Of a stretch of 64,000 bases of DNA, positions 41,556 through 50,313 are shown piece by piece. The notes under the pieces were generated by a model that worked only from the letters and a program-made list of their open reading frames with translations, did not search any database and was not told where the DNA came from. Position 1 is the stretch's first letter, and each line of letters opens with the position of its first letter. Source of the stretch: Bdellovibrionales bacterium (GTDB taxonomy: Bacteria > Bdellovibrionota > UBA1018); the NCBI GenBank assembly GCA_018266355.1, contig JAFEAP010000005.1:124001-188000 (forward strand), given 5' to 3'. A program made the translations under genes and the position numbers.

Positions 41556-42902
41556 ATGTTCGTGTCTCGAATCCTCCGCCTCGTCCTCGTTTCCCTCCTC
41601 GTCTCTTCCTCCCTCGCGCTGGCCGCCGTCGCGAGCGACGATTGTACCTACCGAAACCTCTACGAGCTTCCGAACGACCCGCTCGCCGACATCCCGATCT
41701 ACGAGCAGGGCGAGACCGACCTCTGCTACGCCTACACGGCCGCGCAACTCACGGAGTACTACCTCCGGAAGAACGAGACCTGGACGGGCGACGCGCACCT
41801 GAATCCGCTTTGGATCGCCATCGCCTATAAAGGCGGTCATTCGCGGGGCATCCGGATCAAGAACAACGAACTCGGTCACGGGTTTTTCCACACCGCCTTC
41901 AACGACATGGCCGACCTCGGCATCTGCGATCCGAAGGTCTTCGAGCAGTCGCTCGCCGAATACAAAGGCGCCTCCGTCCTCACCGACCCGGACTTCTTCT
42001 TCCTCTACGAACAGATGTGGGACCAGCGCGCCCGCCACGACAACTTCTTCACCAAAACGCCCCAGGAATACGAGGCGGCGATGAAGAAGCTCGAGGCTCG
42101 CCCCGACTTCCAGCGCATCCGCGACCGCGCCTTCGCGCACACCCTCGATTCGACCCTCGGTAGCCTCGGTGGAAGCTCTAAAGGCACGCGCGTCGACGGT
42201 AAACCCGACGGCGGACTCTTCCCGGATCCGGCGAAGGTCCTGAACGCGAAGTTCCTCTTCGAGCGCGAGCTTCGCCGCATTCACCGCATCGTGAAAGAAG
42301 TGCCGGAGAAGTGGGTCGCGAAAGCGAAGAAGATCAAATACCTCCGGAACGCCGTCTTCGGCGCCTGCCGCGGCGACGCGCTTTGGAAACCGGATTTCCC
42401 CGAAACGAAGTCGCTCGGTCTCGGCTGGGCCTCGAACGCGAAACTCAAGCGCGGCATCGATTCGATGCTCGACGCCGTCGTCCCCCAACCGGTCGGCATC
42501 GGCTACTGCGCGAAAATCTACGAAGACGACGACGCGGAAGCGGCCCGCGCCGCGAAGCGAAGCTGGCTCCTCCCTCGCGCGGCGAAGGTGCTCGATAACG
42601 CGAAGTGCTCCGCGCACTACTCGATGATCGTCGGTCGCCGACGCGCGGAAAGCGGGAAGTGCCAATACCTCGTGCGCAACACCTACGGCCGCGATTACTG
42701 GACGAAACGCTACGAGTGCCTCTGCGAGAAGGCGGGCGGCTCCGGGTTCGAGGCTTGTCATTACGACGCGAAGGATTCTCCGACGTCGAACCGCGTGGTC
42801 GGGTGCTGGATCGACGAAACCCCGATCCTGAATTCGCTCTACGACGTCTCCGTGCTGAAGAAGGACGAGCTCGCTCCGGGCAGTCGCTTCATGCGAAGGT
42901 AG
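41556..42902 (+). CDS. Exported papain-like (C1-type) cysteine peptidase candidate
   Basis: The 448-aa product has a signal peptide (LVLVSLLVSSSLALAAVA). The papain signature is present in order: oxyanion Gln and catalytic Cys in EQGETDLCYAYTAAQ (Q51, C57), catalytic His in KCSAHYSMIVGRR (H354) and Asn in YLVRNTYGRDYW (N375). The spacing between Cys and His is large because of an insertion of about 200 residues with charged helices. Several extra cysteines (RYECLCEK, EACHYD, VGCWID) may form disulfides. It is a secreted peptidase by motif; the substrate is unknown. Confidence 0.65.
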   Translation: MFVSRILRLVLVSLLVSSSLALAAVASDDCTYRNLYELPNDPLADIPIYEQGETDLCYAYTAAQLTEYYLRKNETWTGDAHLNPLWIAIAYKGGHSRGIRIKNNELGHGFFHTAFNDMADLGICDPKVFEQSLAEYKGASVLTDPDFFFLYEQMWDQRARHDNFFTKTPQEYEAAMKKLEARPDFQRIRDRAFAHTLDSTLGSLGGSSKGTRVDGKPDGGLFPDPAKVLNAKFLFERELRRIHRIVKEVPEKWVAKAKKIKYLRNAVFGACRGDALWKPDFPETKSLGLGWASNAKLKRGIDSMLDAVVPQPVGIGYCAKIYEDDDAEAARAAKRSWLLPRAAKVLDNAKCSAHYSMIVGRRRAESGKCQYLVRNTYGRDYWTKRYECLCEKAGGSGFEACHYDAKDSPTSNRVVGCWIDETPILNSLYDVSVLKKDELAPGSRFMRR

Positions 42903-42912
42903 CCGGCCCGCC

Positions 42913-44910
42913 CTAGACGAACTGGGGATGCGCCGCGATCGGCGCGTCGAGTTCGGCGGCGACTTCCGGGGTCCGCACGCCGCTCTTCGCCCAAGTGCCG
43001 AGCCAAGAGCGATCGAGCCAAGGGCGCGCGGAAAGCGGGCGCGAAGCCGCGATCGTGGTCTCCGTCTTCGGACCGGTACCCGCGCCGCGCGCGACGTACC
43101 AGCCGGCCGCGAGGAGGCGCCCGCGAACGAGGTTCGAATTCGAGTAGGTGAAGAGTTCGCAGTGCTTCTCGTCGGCCACCCGGCGGAGCGTGCGGAAGAC
43201 CTCCGTTTGCCAGAGCGGCGAATCGACCTTCGCCGAGAACGGATCGAAGAGGATCACGTCCGGCGCGGCGGCCGAGGCCAAACGGGCTTGGAAATCGCCT
43301 TCGTAGAGGGTCCAAGCGAAACGCCCGTCGGGAGAAGTCCATTTCCCCTCTCGCCCGATCGCGAACGGGCCGGGATGCTGGAGGTAACGGAACCGGTACG
43401 GGTGCAGGAGCGCGAGGCGGAAGGAATCGAGATCGCGTTCGAAGGACTCGATCCGGAGGATCAGCTCCGCGGCCGGCGCGTCGCCGGAAACCGCTTCGAC
43501 CGCGCGCAGGAACGCCATCGCGTTCGTCCCCGCGCCCATCCCCACGTCCCAAACGACGAGCGGCGTTCCCCTCTCGCGGGCCCGCGCGAGGAGCGCCGGT
43601 AAGTCGAGTTGGTCGACGTAGAGGCGCTTCGCCTCGTCGGCCGGATCGGAAACGGAGTGCATGACTTCGCCCGAAGAAATTTGCTGGATCGACGAAAACC
43701 CTTTCGGGTTCTCGAGCACGCGATAGTCGCCGAGCTCGCGCGGGAACTCCTTGCGCGCCTTCGGCGGCTTCGGGCGCTTCACCGGATTCTCGAGGTCGTC
43801 CGCAGGAAGGACGTCGCGCCACCGGCGGTAGTACGCCGCGAAGTCGCCCGTGAGGATCTCCGCGCGCATCTCGCGCATCATGCGGTGGTAGAAGTAGAGG
43901 TTGTGTTGCCCGATCAAGTTCCATCCGAGGACCTCGCGCGACTTGATCAGGTGGTGCACGTAGGCGCGATCGTATTTCGCGCAGGTCGGACAGTCGCAAT
44001 TCGGATCGATCGGTCCCTTCTGCATCCGGTAGATCCCGCGACGGAGGATAAGGCGGCCGTTCGAGGTGAACGCCATCGACTGCTGGGCGAAGGCCGTCGG
44101 CAGGATGCAATCGAACATATCGACGCCGCGGTGAACCGCTTCGAGCAAGTCGATCGGAGTGCCGACGCCCATCAGGTAGCGCGGGAGGTTTTCCGGCATG
44201 TACGGCGTCGTCGCCTCGACGATTCGCTCGCGTTCGCCGCGTTCCTCGCCGACGGCGAGGCCGCCGATCGCCATGCCGTCGAACGGGAGTTCGCGCAAGG
44301 TTTCCGCGGATTCGCGCCGGAGGTCCTCGAAGCACGCGCCTTGGACGATACCGAAAAGCGCGGCTTTATGGTCGCCTCGCGCCTCGAGCGACCGGCGCGC
44401 CCACCGGTGGGTCCGCTCCATCGCGGCCGCGGCGCGCTCCTTCGGCGAGGTCGAGTCGATGCATTCGTCGAGCACCATCATGATGTCCGAACCGATCGAC
44501 TTCTGGGCCGCGATCGAAGCTTCGGGCGAGAGCTCGATCTTTCGTCCGTCGAGCGGCGAACGGAACCAAGCCCCCTCCTCCTTCATCTCCCGGAGTTTCG
44601 GGAGCGAGAAGATCTGATAACCGCCGGAGTCGGTCAGGACCGAACGGTCCCATTTCATGAAGTCGTGAATGCCGCCGAAGCTTTCGAGCACGTCGAGGCC
44701 CGGGCGTTGGATGAGGTGATACGTATTCGCGAGCAGGATCTGCGAACCGGCGTCGTGCAGCGTCTCGGTCTTTTGGGCGCGCACCGTCGCGATCGTGCCG
44801 ACCGGCATGAAGAGCGGCGTGAGGACTTCGTTATGGGCCGTGCGGAAACGCGCGGCGCGAGCCCGGGAGCCTTCGGCGGTTTTTTCGAGATGGAAGTTCA
44901 ATCGCGACAT
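42913..44910 (-). CDS. tgt: Fusion of tRNA-guanine transglycosylase (Tgt) with MnmC-like methyltransferase
   Basis: The 665-aa product is almost twice the size of Tgt. Residues 1 to about 375 are a Tgt TIM-barrel: TPLFMPVGTIATV, LANTYHLIQRPG, LTDSGGYQIFSL, FGIVQGACFEDLR, GGLAVGE and VDMFDCILPTA, with zinc ligands NCDCPTC and later QHN. Where bacterial enzymes have PTRNARNG it reads PTAFAQQSMAFTSNGR. Residues from about 380 to the end match the Rossmann methyltransferase of MnmC/DUF752 (VVWDVGMGAGTNAMAFLRAV, PDVILFDPFSAKVDSPLWQ). Tgt inserts preQ1 at G34, and MnmC-type enzymes methylate wobble U34, so one polypeptide could modify two kinds of wobble base. Confidence 0.88.
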   Translation of the reverse strand: MSRLNFHLEKTAEGSRARAARFRTAHNEVLTPLFMPVGTIATVRAQKTETLHDAGSQILLANTYHLIQRPGLDVLESFGGIHDFMKWDRSVLTDSGGYQIFSLPKLREMKEEGAWFRSPLDGRKIELSPEASIAAQKSIGSDIMMVLDECIDSTSPKERAAAAMERTHRWARRSLEARGDHKAALFGIVQGACFEDLRRESAETLRELPFDGMAIGGLAVGEERGERERIVEATTPYMPENLPRYLMGVGTPIDLLEAVHRGVDMFDCILPTAFAQQSMAFTSNGRLILRRGIYRMQKGPIDPNCDCPTCAKYDRAYVHHLIKSREVLGWNLIGQHNLYFYHRMMREMRAEILTGDFAAYYRRWRDVLPADDLENPVKRPKPPKARKEFPRELGDYRVLENPKGFSSIQQISSGEVMHSVSDPADEAKRLYVDQLDLPALLARARERGTPLVVWDVGMGAGTNAMAFLRAVEAVSGDAPAAELILRIESFERDLDSFRLALLHPYRFRYLQHPGPFAIGREGKWTSPDGRFAWTLYEGDFQARLASAAAPDVILFDPFSAKVDSPLWQTEVFRTLRRVADEKHCELFTYSNSNLVRGRLLAAGWYVARGAGTGPKTETTIAASRPLSARPWLDRSWLGTWAKSGVRTPEVAAELDAPIAAHPQFV

Positions 44911-44962
44911 AGTGGAGAAAGCGTGGGCGGCAGCCGTATCGGAAACGGAAACGGTTTCAGAT

Positions 44963-45868
44963 TCAGATCCCGATTCCGTCCCCCGTTTTCGTTCCGCGGC
45001 CGATCAACGTCCGCACGACGTACGACGCGGCCGTCATCCCGAAGGACGACGTGACGAATCCGGCCGAGCCCATGATGATGTTGCGGTTGTCGCACTGGAA
45101 ATACTGGTTATCGCCCTGCGGGCAGACGCACTTAAAGCCCTTGCCGTTATCGTATTTGAGTTCGACCGGCATGATCGGCGGCTCCGGGCTCCACACCGCC
45201 GGGATGCCGAACCGCCCTTTCGCCGGGAAACCGTACTGTTCGCGAAGGATACGGCGCACGGAGCGCGCGAGCGGATCGAATTCGGTCTTCGCGAGGTCCT
45301 GGATCTCGATCAGCGTCGGATCGAGTTTTCCCGACGAGCCGGTCGAAGTGATCACCGGAATACCGTTCGCGTGGCAGTGCGCGAGGAGCATGCACTTCGG
45401 CGTGATCGAGTCGATCGCGTCGACGACGAAGTCGGGTTTGCCGTTCTCGGCGTGGGCGAAGATCTCGTCGCGGGACTCGTGATTGAAGAAGCGGAGGACC
45501 GGCGTGACCTTCGCCGACGGATTGATCTTCGCGAGGCGTTCGGCGACGGCGGTCGCTTTCTGGGTACCGACCGCGCCCTGGAGCGCGTGGAGCTGGCGGT
45601 TGAAATTCGTCACGCAGACTTCGTCGAAGTCGACGAGCGTGAGGCGGCCGACGCCGGAGCGCGCGAGCATTTCGGCGGCCCACGAGCCGACGCCGCCGAG
45701 GCCGATGACCATCACGTGCGAATCCATCAGCTTCTTCATCGCGGCGTCGCCGACGAGGCGGCCGATGCGGTCGAAGCGCCGGTGGAGTTTATAGGTCTCG
45801 AGCTCGGCCTCGGACCAGTCTCGGTCGACGGGCTTGCGCAGTTCGTTCGAATTCGCGGTCTCTTCCAA
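44963..45868 (-). CDS. tcdA: tRNA threonylcarbamoyladenosine dehydratase, ThiF/E1-like
   Basis: A TTG at 45868, 7 nt after AGGAG, is chosen as start because it follows the tatD stop. A farther in-frame TTG at 45889 would overlap tatD. The 301-aa product has the E1-like ATP-binding site VIGLGGVGSWAAEMLARSGV, GRLTLVDFDEVCVTNFNRQ, a catalytic region VDAIDSITPKCMLLAHC and the C-terminal QGDNQYFQCDNRNIIMGSAG. TcdA adenylates and cyclises t6A37 to ct6A in tRNAs. With the following Tgt-MnmC fusion it forms a tRNA-anticodon modification cluster. Confidence 0.88.
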   Translation of the reverse strand: MEETANSNELRKPVDRDWSEAELETYKLHRRFDRIGRLVGDAAMKKLMDSHVMVIGLGGVGSWAAEMLARSGVGRLTLVDFDEVCVTNFNRQLHALQGAVGTQKATAVAERLAKINPSAKVTPVLRFFNHESRDEIFAHAENGKPDFVVDAIDSITPKCMLLAHCHANGIPVITSTGSSGKLDPTLIEIQDLAKTEFDPLARSVRRILREQYGFPAKGRFGIPAVWSPEPPIMPVELKYDNGKGFKCVCPQGDNQYFQCDNRNIIMGSAGFVTSSFGMTAASYVVRTLIGRGTKTGDGIGI

Positions 45869-45872
45869 AACG

Positions 45873-46727
45873 CTACTCCTCGATATCAAACACCCGGCGC
45901 AGGGTCGCCGCCGAGCCGTCGAGGAGTTCCGCCGCCGTCGTTCCCGGGTGTTTCACCGCCCGGTGGCGCGCGACCGCTTCCGCGACCGTCACGAGGTTCG
46001 AAGGCTCGTTCAATCCCGAAACCCCGGCTGGCGGTTGGTCGGGCGAATCCGTCTCTAATACGAAGCTCGTGGCCGGTAGCGTTACCACGGTCTGACGAAG
46101 CTTTTCAAACGCGGATCCCTTATCCCGCGTGATCACGGAGGCCGAAATCGAAGGGATCAGGCCCAAATCGAGATAAGCCCTGGCCACGTCGGGGCCTTCC
46201 GAAAAAGAGTGCACGATTCCCCCGTAAGGCTCGGGGCCGTCCACCGAAGACGCGTCGCGTCGTTCTTCGCGCAAAATCGCCAACGCCCGGTCGTGGGCGC
46301 GCACGACGTGCAGGACGATCGGGACCCGGTGGAAACGCGCGAGGCGGAGGTGTTCGCGAAAGACGGTTTCTTGGAGCGCGTGACTGCTCTCCTGGAACCG
46401 CGGATGGAAATCGAGTCCGGTCTCCCCGATCGCGCGGCAGACTCGCGGCGATGCTTCGAGTTCGGAGGAGAGGCGCGCGAGCGCGGGCGTGATCCGGTCG
46501 TCGTGCGCGCGCGAAGCGATCCACCACGGATGCAGCCCGAATACAGGCACGACACGATCCGGAAAGGCCGCGTGCAGGCGCTTCTGCCGATCCCACTCGT
46601 CGGGATCGACGCCGCCGAGGATGAAACCCGAGATCCCCTGCGCGACGGCTTCCGCGATCAGCGCGGGCGCGTTCGCTTCGATCCGGGCGTCGGTCAAGTG
46701 GAGGTGGGCATCGATCCAGTTCGACAT
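45873..46727 (-). CDS. TatD-family metal-dependent DNase/hydrolase
   Basis: The 284-aa product has TatD motifs: N-terminal metal site IDAHLHLTD, GLHPWW, catalytic GETGLDFHPR, the metal-binding His in VLHVVRAHD, VHSFSEG and the terminal VLETDSPDQPP. TatD proteins are 3'-5' DNA exonucleases or deoxyribonucleases, and some are tied to DNA fragmentation or repair. The gene precedes tcdA by 4 nt on the minus strand and diverges from the UDPGP-like gene. Confidence 0.88.
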   Translation of the reverse strand: MSNWIDAHLHLTDARIEANAPALIAEAVAQGISGFILGGVDPDEWDRQKRLHAAFPDRVVPVFGLHPWWIASRAHDDRITPALARLSSELEASPRVCRAIGETGLDFHPRFQESSHALQETVFREHLRLARFHRVPIVLHVVRAHDRALAILREERRDASSVDGPEPYGGIVHSFSEGPDVARAYLDLGLIPSISASVITRDKGSAFEKLRQTVVTLPATSFVLETDSPDQPPAGVSGLNEPSNLVTVAEAVARHRAVKHPGTTAAELLDGSAATLRRVFDIEE

Positions 46728-46836
46728 CGGTGATTTCGGGATATCACGGTTCGCGGCGGAAAGTTCGTCAGTTCTTTGACCTCGCGGTCGCGCCCCGCGC
46801 TTCCCTAGAATAGTGCCTCGACCGTCGCTTTTAAGT

Positions 46837-46842
46837 TAGAAT
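46837..46842 (+). promoter_or_regulatory. TAnnnT -10-like hexamer 7 nt before an ATG (leaderless start)
   Basis: TAGAAT ends 7 nt before the ATG at 46850. The only purine run (AAGG) abuts the ATG too closely to act as a Shine-Dalgarno sequence. Confidence 0.4.
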
Positions 46843-46849
46843 TTCAAGG

Positions 46850-48775
46850 ATGCGACTCCGAATTCTCCCGGTTTACGCCGCCGTTTTCCTCGCCCCGCTC
46901 GGTTCGCTTTCCGCCGCCGTCCCCACGCTGGCCGAAATCCTCGCCGGAAATTGCGCGGCCTATTTCCGAAACGTCGCCGCCCGCCCGTCGGCCGAGAAGG
47001 CGGCGCTCGCGAACTCGCTCGCCGAAGTCGCGCTCGGAGACGGACCGGACGCGCTCAAAGCCCAGACCGGCATCCGTCAACTGCTCGGACTCGACGACGC
47101 GAATTGGAACTACTTCTGGTCGCTCTACGCGAAAGAAAAGAAGGGAGCGTCGGGTCCGAAGACGTTTCTCGAGATTTTCCAAGACGCCGGAAACCGGGCG
47201 GGCGCCGCGATCGCCTATCCCACCGCGATCGCGCCTCCGGAGATGATGAAGCACCTCCCGCACGTCGAGTATTCCGATCTCGCGAAGCACGGAGCCGAAT
47301 ACGAAGCGGCCGCGAAGGAATCCGTGCTTTGGATCAAGAAAATGCACGCGGGTACCGGCTCGTCGATGGACCGGACGGCGTACCTCGCCCGCGAACTCGG
47401 CGTCCCCGAATCCGCGGTCCACATGGGCGCGAAAGGAACCGATCTCTACGTGAAGGTTCCCGACCCGCGCGCGCCGGGAGCGACCGTTTCGATCTCGCTG
47501 GTCGAAGCGCAACTCCTCCAAGCGATCGAAGACGCGCGCAAGGGAAGCTTCGGCGGCATCGCGTTCACCGACATCCTCGGCTCCGAGACCCAGGACTCGT
47601 TGCGCGCGGTCTGGAACAAAAAGTGCCTCGTCGATCCGTCGAAGACCTACGCCGAATATTTCCAGGCGAACCCGAACCTCGTCCGCTACGGGGAGGAGTT
47701 CCAAGCCTACATCCCGACGCTCGACGAAAAGGGCGCGATCACCTTCGACCGGACCGCGCCCGGCGGGCACGGCCTCTTCGGCGTGAACGCGATCCGCGCG
47801 GCCTACCTCCCCGAGGCGCTCCCGAAAACGGACGGCAAGCATTTGATCTCCGTCATCGGAAACGGCGAAGATCTTTCGAGCACGCCCGACGCGCTCATGG
47901 TCGGCTACATGGTGAAGCACGAAGTCCCGATCGTCATGGTCACGACCGAGAAGACGGCGAACGACTTGAAGGGCGGCCAGATCGCGCTCGTGAAGGAGAA
48001 GTCGGACCGGATCTACGCCACCATCATCGAGCAAGCCCAAGCGAAGGAGGCCGGCCAAGCCGAGCTTTTCGAGCAGCTCGGCGTCTCCGTCCAGCGAAAC
48101 GGGCAGAAGGCGTTCTTCAACACGAACATGGCGCTTTTCAACTACGACGTCCTCCACGCGAAGATCACGCGCGCGATCCGCGACTTCGGCGAAGCGGAGT
48201 TCATCCGTAAGGTTTCGCCGGACTTGATCCAAAACTGGAAGGAGCAGAAGGACGCGGCCGGCGCCGCCCGGAAGTTCCTCCAGATGGAGGGCGCCTCGGG
48301 GTCGAGTTACCTGAACCTCGACCGTTTCTGGCGCGAACACTATCACGAGAACCTCGTCCATTTCGTCAACGTCGACAAGACGAACCGGACGCGTTTCTTC
48401 TCCCCGATCAAATCCGCGTTCGACTACTTCATGCAGTTCCACTCCGACCGCTTCTCCTTCGACGCCGCGAACATGCGGCTCGTGAACAACGTCCCCGGCC
48501 GACTTCCCGCGGTGAGCCTGAAGGGCGCGTCCTACGCGAGCGTCGAAAGCGTCCTGAACGCGTTCGCCGGCGCGAAGATCCGCGAACTCGACGCGCTCAC
48601 GATCGAGGGCGACGTCGTCCTGAAGGGCGCGACGCTCAAAGGGAAGGTCGCGATCAAGAATACGACCGGCCGGACGGTCGATCTCCGCGCGTATTTCGCC
48701 GCCCATCCGGATCTGCCGCGCGACGCCGCCGGCAACCCGATCCTGAGCGATCTCACGCTCGATATCCGCGAGTAG
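46850..48775 (+). CDS. Exported UDP-glucose pyrophosphorylase (UGP2/UDPGP)-like protein
   Basis: The 641-aa product has a clear signal peptide (LPVYAAVFLAPLGSLSAA). The mature part carries the eukaryotic-type UDPGP signatures. A nucleotide-binding loop HAGTGSSMDR (166-175) replaces the family LxGGxGTxMG. It is followed by GGHGLFGVNAIR (family GHGD region), VIGNGEDLSSTPDALMVGYM (about 334-354), TTEKTANDLKGGQIALV (about 365-380) and NTNMALFNYDVL (about 424). C-terminal LDALTIEGDVVLKGATLKGK looks like a short left-handed beta-helix. Known members make UDP-sugars in the cytoplasm, so an export signal is unexpected. It could be a non-catalytic relative or use external nucleotides. Leaderless start probable. 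Confidence 0.75.
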   Translation: MRLRILPVYAAVFLAPLGSLSAAVPTLAEILAGNCAAYFRNVAARPSAEKAALANSLAEVALGDGPDALKAQTGIRQLLGLDDANWNYFWSLYAKEKKGASGPKTFLEIFQDAGNRAGAAIAYPTAIAPPEMMKHLPHVEYSDLAKHGAEYEAAAKESVLWIKKMHAGTGSSMDRTAYLARELGVPESAVHMGAKGTDLYVKVPDPRAPGATVSISLVEAQLLQAIEDARKGSFGGIAFTDILGSETQDSLRAVWNKKCLVDPSKTYAEYFQANPNLVRYGEEFQAYIPTLDEKGAITFDRTAPGGHGLFGVNAIRAAYLPEALPKTDGKHLISVIGNGEDLSSTPDALMVGYMVKHEVPIVMVTTEKTANDLKGGQIALVKEKSDRIYATIIEQAQAKEAGQAELFEQLGVSVQRNGQKAFFNTNMALFNYDVLHAKITRAIRDFGEAEFIRKVSPDLIQNWKEQKDAAGAARKFLQMEGASGSSYLNLDRFWREHYHENLVHFVNVDKTNRTRFFSPIKSAFDYFMQFHSDRFSFDAANMRLVNNVPGRLPAVSLKGASYASVESVLNAFAGAKIRELDALTIEGDVVLKGATLKGKVAIKNTTGRTVDLRAYFAAHPDLPRDAAGNPILSDLTLDIRE

Positions 48776-48934
48776 AAAGCCCGATTTCGCGTCATTCCTG
48801 ACCCACGGTTTCGGTGACCTTCGGAGAACGAGTGCACTCGATCACTTCATGTTCAGTGTGTCCGTAAAAACACGCGGGGTTTTCGCGGGTTTAGCGCGAG
48901 GGCGGTTGGCATCGCCCTTGAACTATCTAGGGGC

Positions 48935-49681
48935 ATGGGAACGCAGAAACTGGTCTCTAATGTCTTGGCGATTACGGCGGTTCTGGTGACTGGAGGGATT
49001 CCCTCCGTGGCCGACGCTTCTAAAGTTTCGAACCAAACGCGCATCGCGCACGCGAAAGAACTCCTCGGCGGCGGCTATAAACACAGCGTCGTCCGCAAGG
49101 GCGAATCGGTGGCCGACATCACGGAATTCGTCGAGGCGATGACCTCCGAATGGCTTCCGTCGAAATACTCGAAGCGCTCGCGCAGCCTCGCGAACGCGAT
49201 CGTCCGCGAATCCGACAAGCACGGCTTCGATCCGATCTTCATCCTCGCCGTCATCCAAAACGAATCCCGGTTCAATCCGGAGATGCGCGGCACGCACACC
49301 GAAATCGGCCTGATGCAGATCAAGCCGACGACGGCGAAGTGGATCGGCAAGAAGATGCACGTGAAGTATAAAGGCGAGAAGTCGCTCTTCGATCCGGTCC
49401 AAAACGTCCGGCTCGGGATCTCCTTCATGGCGCTCCTTCGCGACCAATTCGACTCGCACAGCCCACTCTACATCTCGGCCTACAACATGGGCGCTCGCCG
49501 GGTCCGCGAGATCGTCGCCGACGACGGCATGCCGAAGGAATACGTCCAAGCCGTGATGAAGCGTTACGTGGCGATCTACGCCGCCTTCGCTCACGGGAAT
49601 ACCCACGACATCGACGCGCTCTCCGAAAAAGCGGCCGAGAACGTCCTCGCGGTCACCCGCGCGATCGCTTCGAACGACTGA
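48935..49681 (+). CDS. Exported lytic transglycosylase, SLT (goose-lysozyme-like) domain
   Basis: The 248-aa product has an N-terminal signal peptide (NVLAITAVLVTGGIPSVADA). The SLT domain motifs are IQNESRFNPEMRGTHTEIG with the catalytic glutamate (about E110), GLMQIKPTTAKW and AYNMGARRV. It cleaves peptidoglycan glycosidic bonds, forming 1,6-anhydro-MurNAc. AGGGGC precedes the ATG. The gene is followed by a hairpin repeat and a bidirectional terminator. Confidence 0.9.
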   Translation: MGTQKLVSNVLAITAVLVTGGIPSVADASKVSNQTRIAHAKELLGGGYKHSVVRKGESVADITEFVEAMTSEWLPSKYSKRSRSLANAIVRESDKHGFDPIFILAVIQNESRFNPEMRGTHTEIGLMQIKPTTAKWIGKKMHVKYKGEKSLFDPVQNVRLGISFMALLRDQFDSHSPLYISAYNMGARRVREIVADDGMPKEYVQAVMKRYVAIYAAFAHGNTHDIDALSEKAAENVLAVTRAIASND

Positions 49682-49684
49682 TCT

Positions 49685-49740
49685 CGGCAAGGAGGCTGCC
49701 TGGATGGGCGGGCTTTGCCCGACCGTAAGGCAGCTGGACT
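49685..49740 (-). repeat. Reduced relative (copy 3) of the gap/DTW leader hairpin
   Basis: On the minus strand it carries the same CCCATCC core and CTTGCCGA tail as the elements at 13070 and 52742. P1 pairs GCTGCCT with AGGCAGC and the inner stem is CGGGC-AAA-GCCCG. It lies between convergent genes, not in a 5' leader. Confidence 0.5.
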
Positions 49741-49763
49741 GAGAGAAAAACCTGCGATTCCTG

Positions 49764-49805
49764 TTTCGGCGCCTGGACGATCCTCGGATCGATCAGGCGC
49801 CGAAA
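49764..49805. terminator. Bidirectional terminator
   Basis: A perfect 12-bp outer stem (TTTCGGCGCCTG and its complement) encloses a second GATCC/GGATC stem. T-runs follow on both strands (CTTTTC on +, GGTTTTTC on -). The right arm overlaps the last codons of the 49793 gene. Confidence 0.75.
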
Positions 49806-50155
49806 GTCTTTTCGAGGTAGGCGTTGATATCGCTCGACTCGTACATCCACGTCGACTTCCCTCCCTCGTCGATGCGCAAGCAGGGCGCTTGATCGAGCTT
49901 CCCGCCCGCCATCAGCTCGTCCCACGCTGCGCGGTCCTCCGCGATCTCCTTCATGCGAATATTCAAGCCCTGCCGCCGGATCTGGCGACGGACTTTCACG
50001 CAGAACGGGCACGCTTGCAGATGGTAGAGCGTGAGGTTCGCCGTGCGCGCATCGAGCGCTTTTTGCACAATCGGATCCCGCTTCGGCGGATTTGGTGCAG
50101 TGAGTCTGTCGAGCCCTAAAATCACCGGTTTCAGTAGCGTTCGCACGAGTTTCAT
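49793..50155 (-). CDS. Glutaredoxin/GST N-terminal-type thioredoxin-fold protein
   Basis: The 120-aa product has a hydrophobic N-terminus (LVRTLLKPVILGLDRL) that may be a membrane-associated helix. The thioredoxin-fold domain is LTLYHLQACPFCVKVRRQI with a CPFC active site, DQAPCLRID with a cis-Pro position, and MYESSDINAYLEK, the glutathione-site Glu-Ser pair. It resembles single-domain GST_N/glutaredoxin-like proteins. The ATG at 50155 is chosen over a TTG 36 nt upstream. The redox partner is unknown. Confidence 0.75.
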   Translation of the reverse strand: MKLVRTLLKPVILGLDRLTAPNPPKRDPIVQKALDARTANLTLYHLQACPFCVKVRRQIRRQGLNIRMKEIAEDRAAWDELMAGGKLDQAPCLRIDEGGKSTWMYESSDINAYLEKTFGA

Positions 50156-50313
50156 AGGGGTTTTCGTAGCAAAAGCGATTTCCACATTCAATCGTCGTCA
50201 ATTTTTTGCCGCCCCTCGCCTAGACGGAAAACGGTTACCTGCTAGTCTCCCGACGATTAGTAAAACGGATCGGAGTTCATGAGGTCCGCTAATTTTTCTT
50301 GGGGGTAATATCA

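Noticed and set aside
44930..44990. GATTCAGATT-type sequence near tcdA resembling the arms of the 11624 repeat
   Set aside because: Only a few short matches, with no paired second arm.
48906..48922. Possible sigma-54 promoter before the lytic transglycosylase gene (TTGGCAT-CGCCC-TTGAA)
   Set aside because: The invariant GC of the -12 element is GA, so the match is not good enough.
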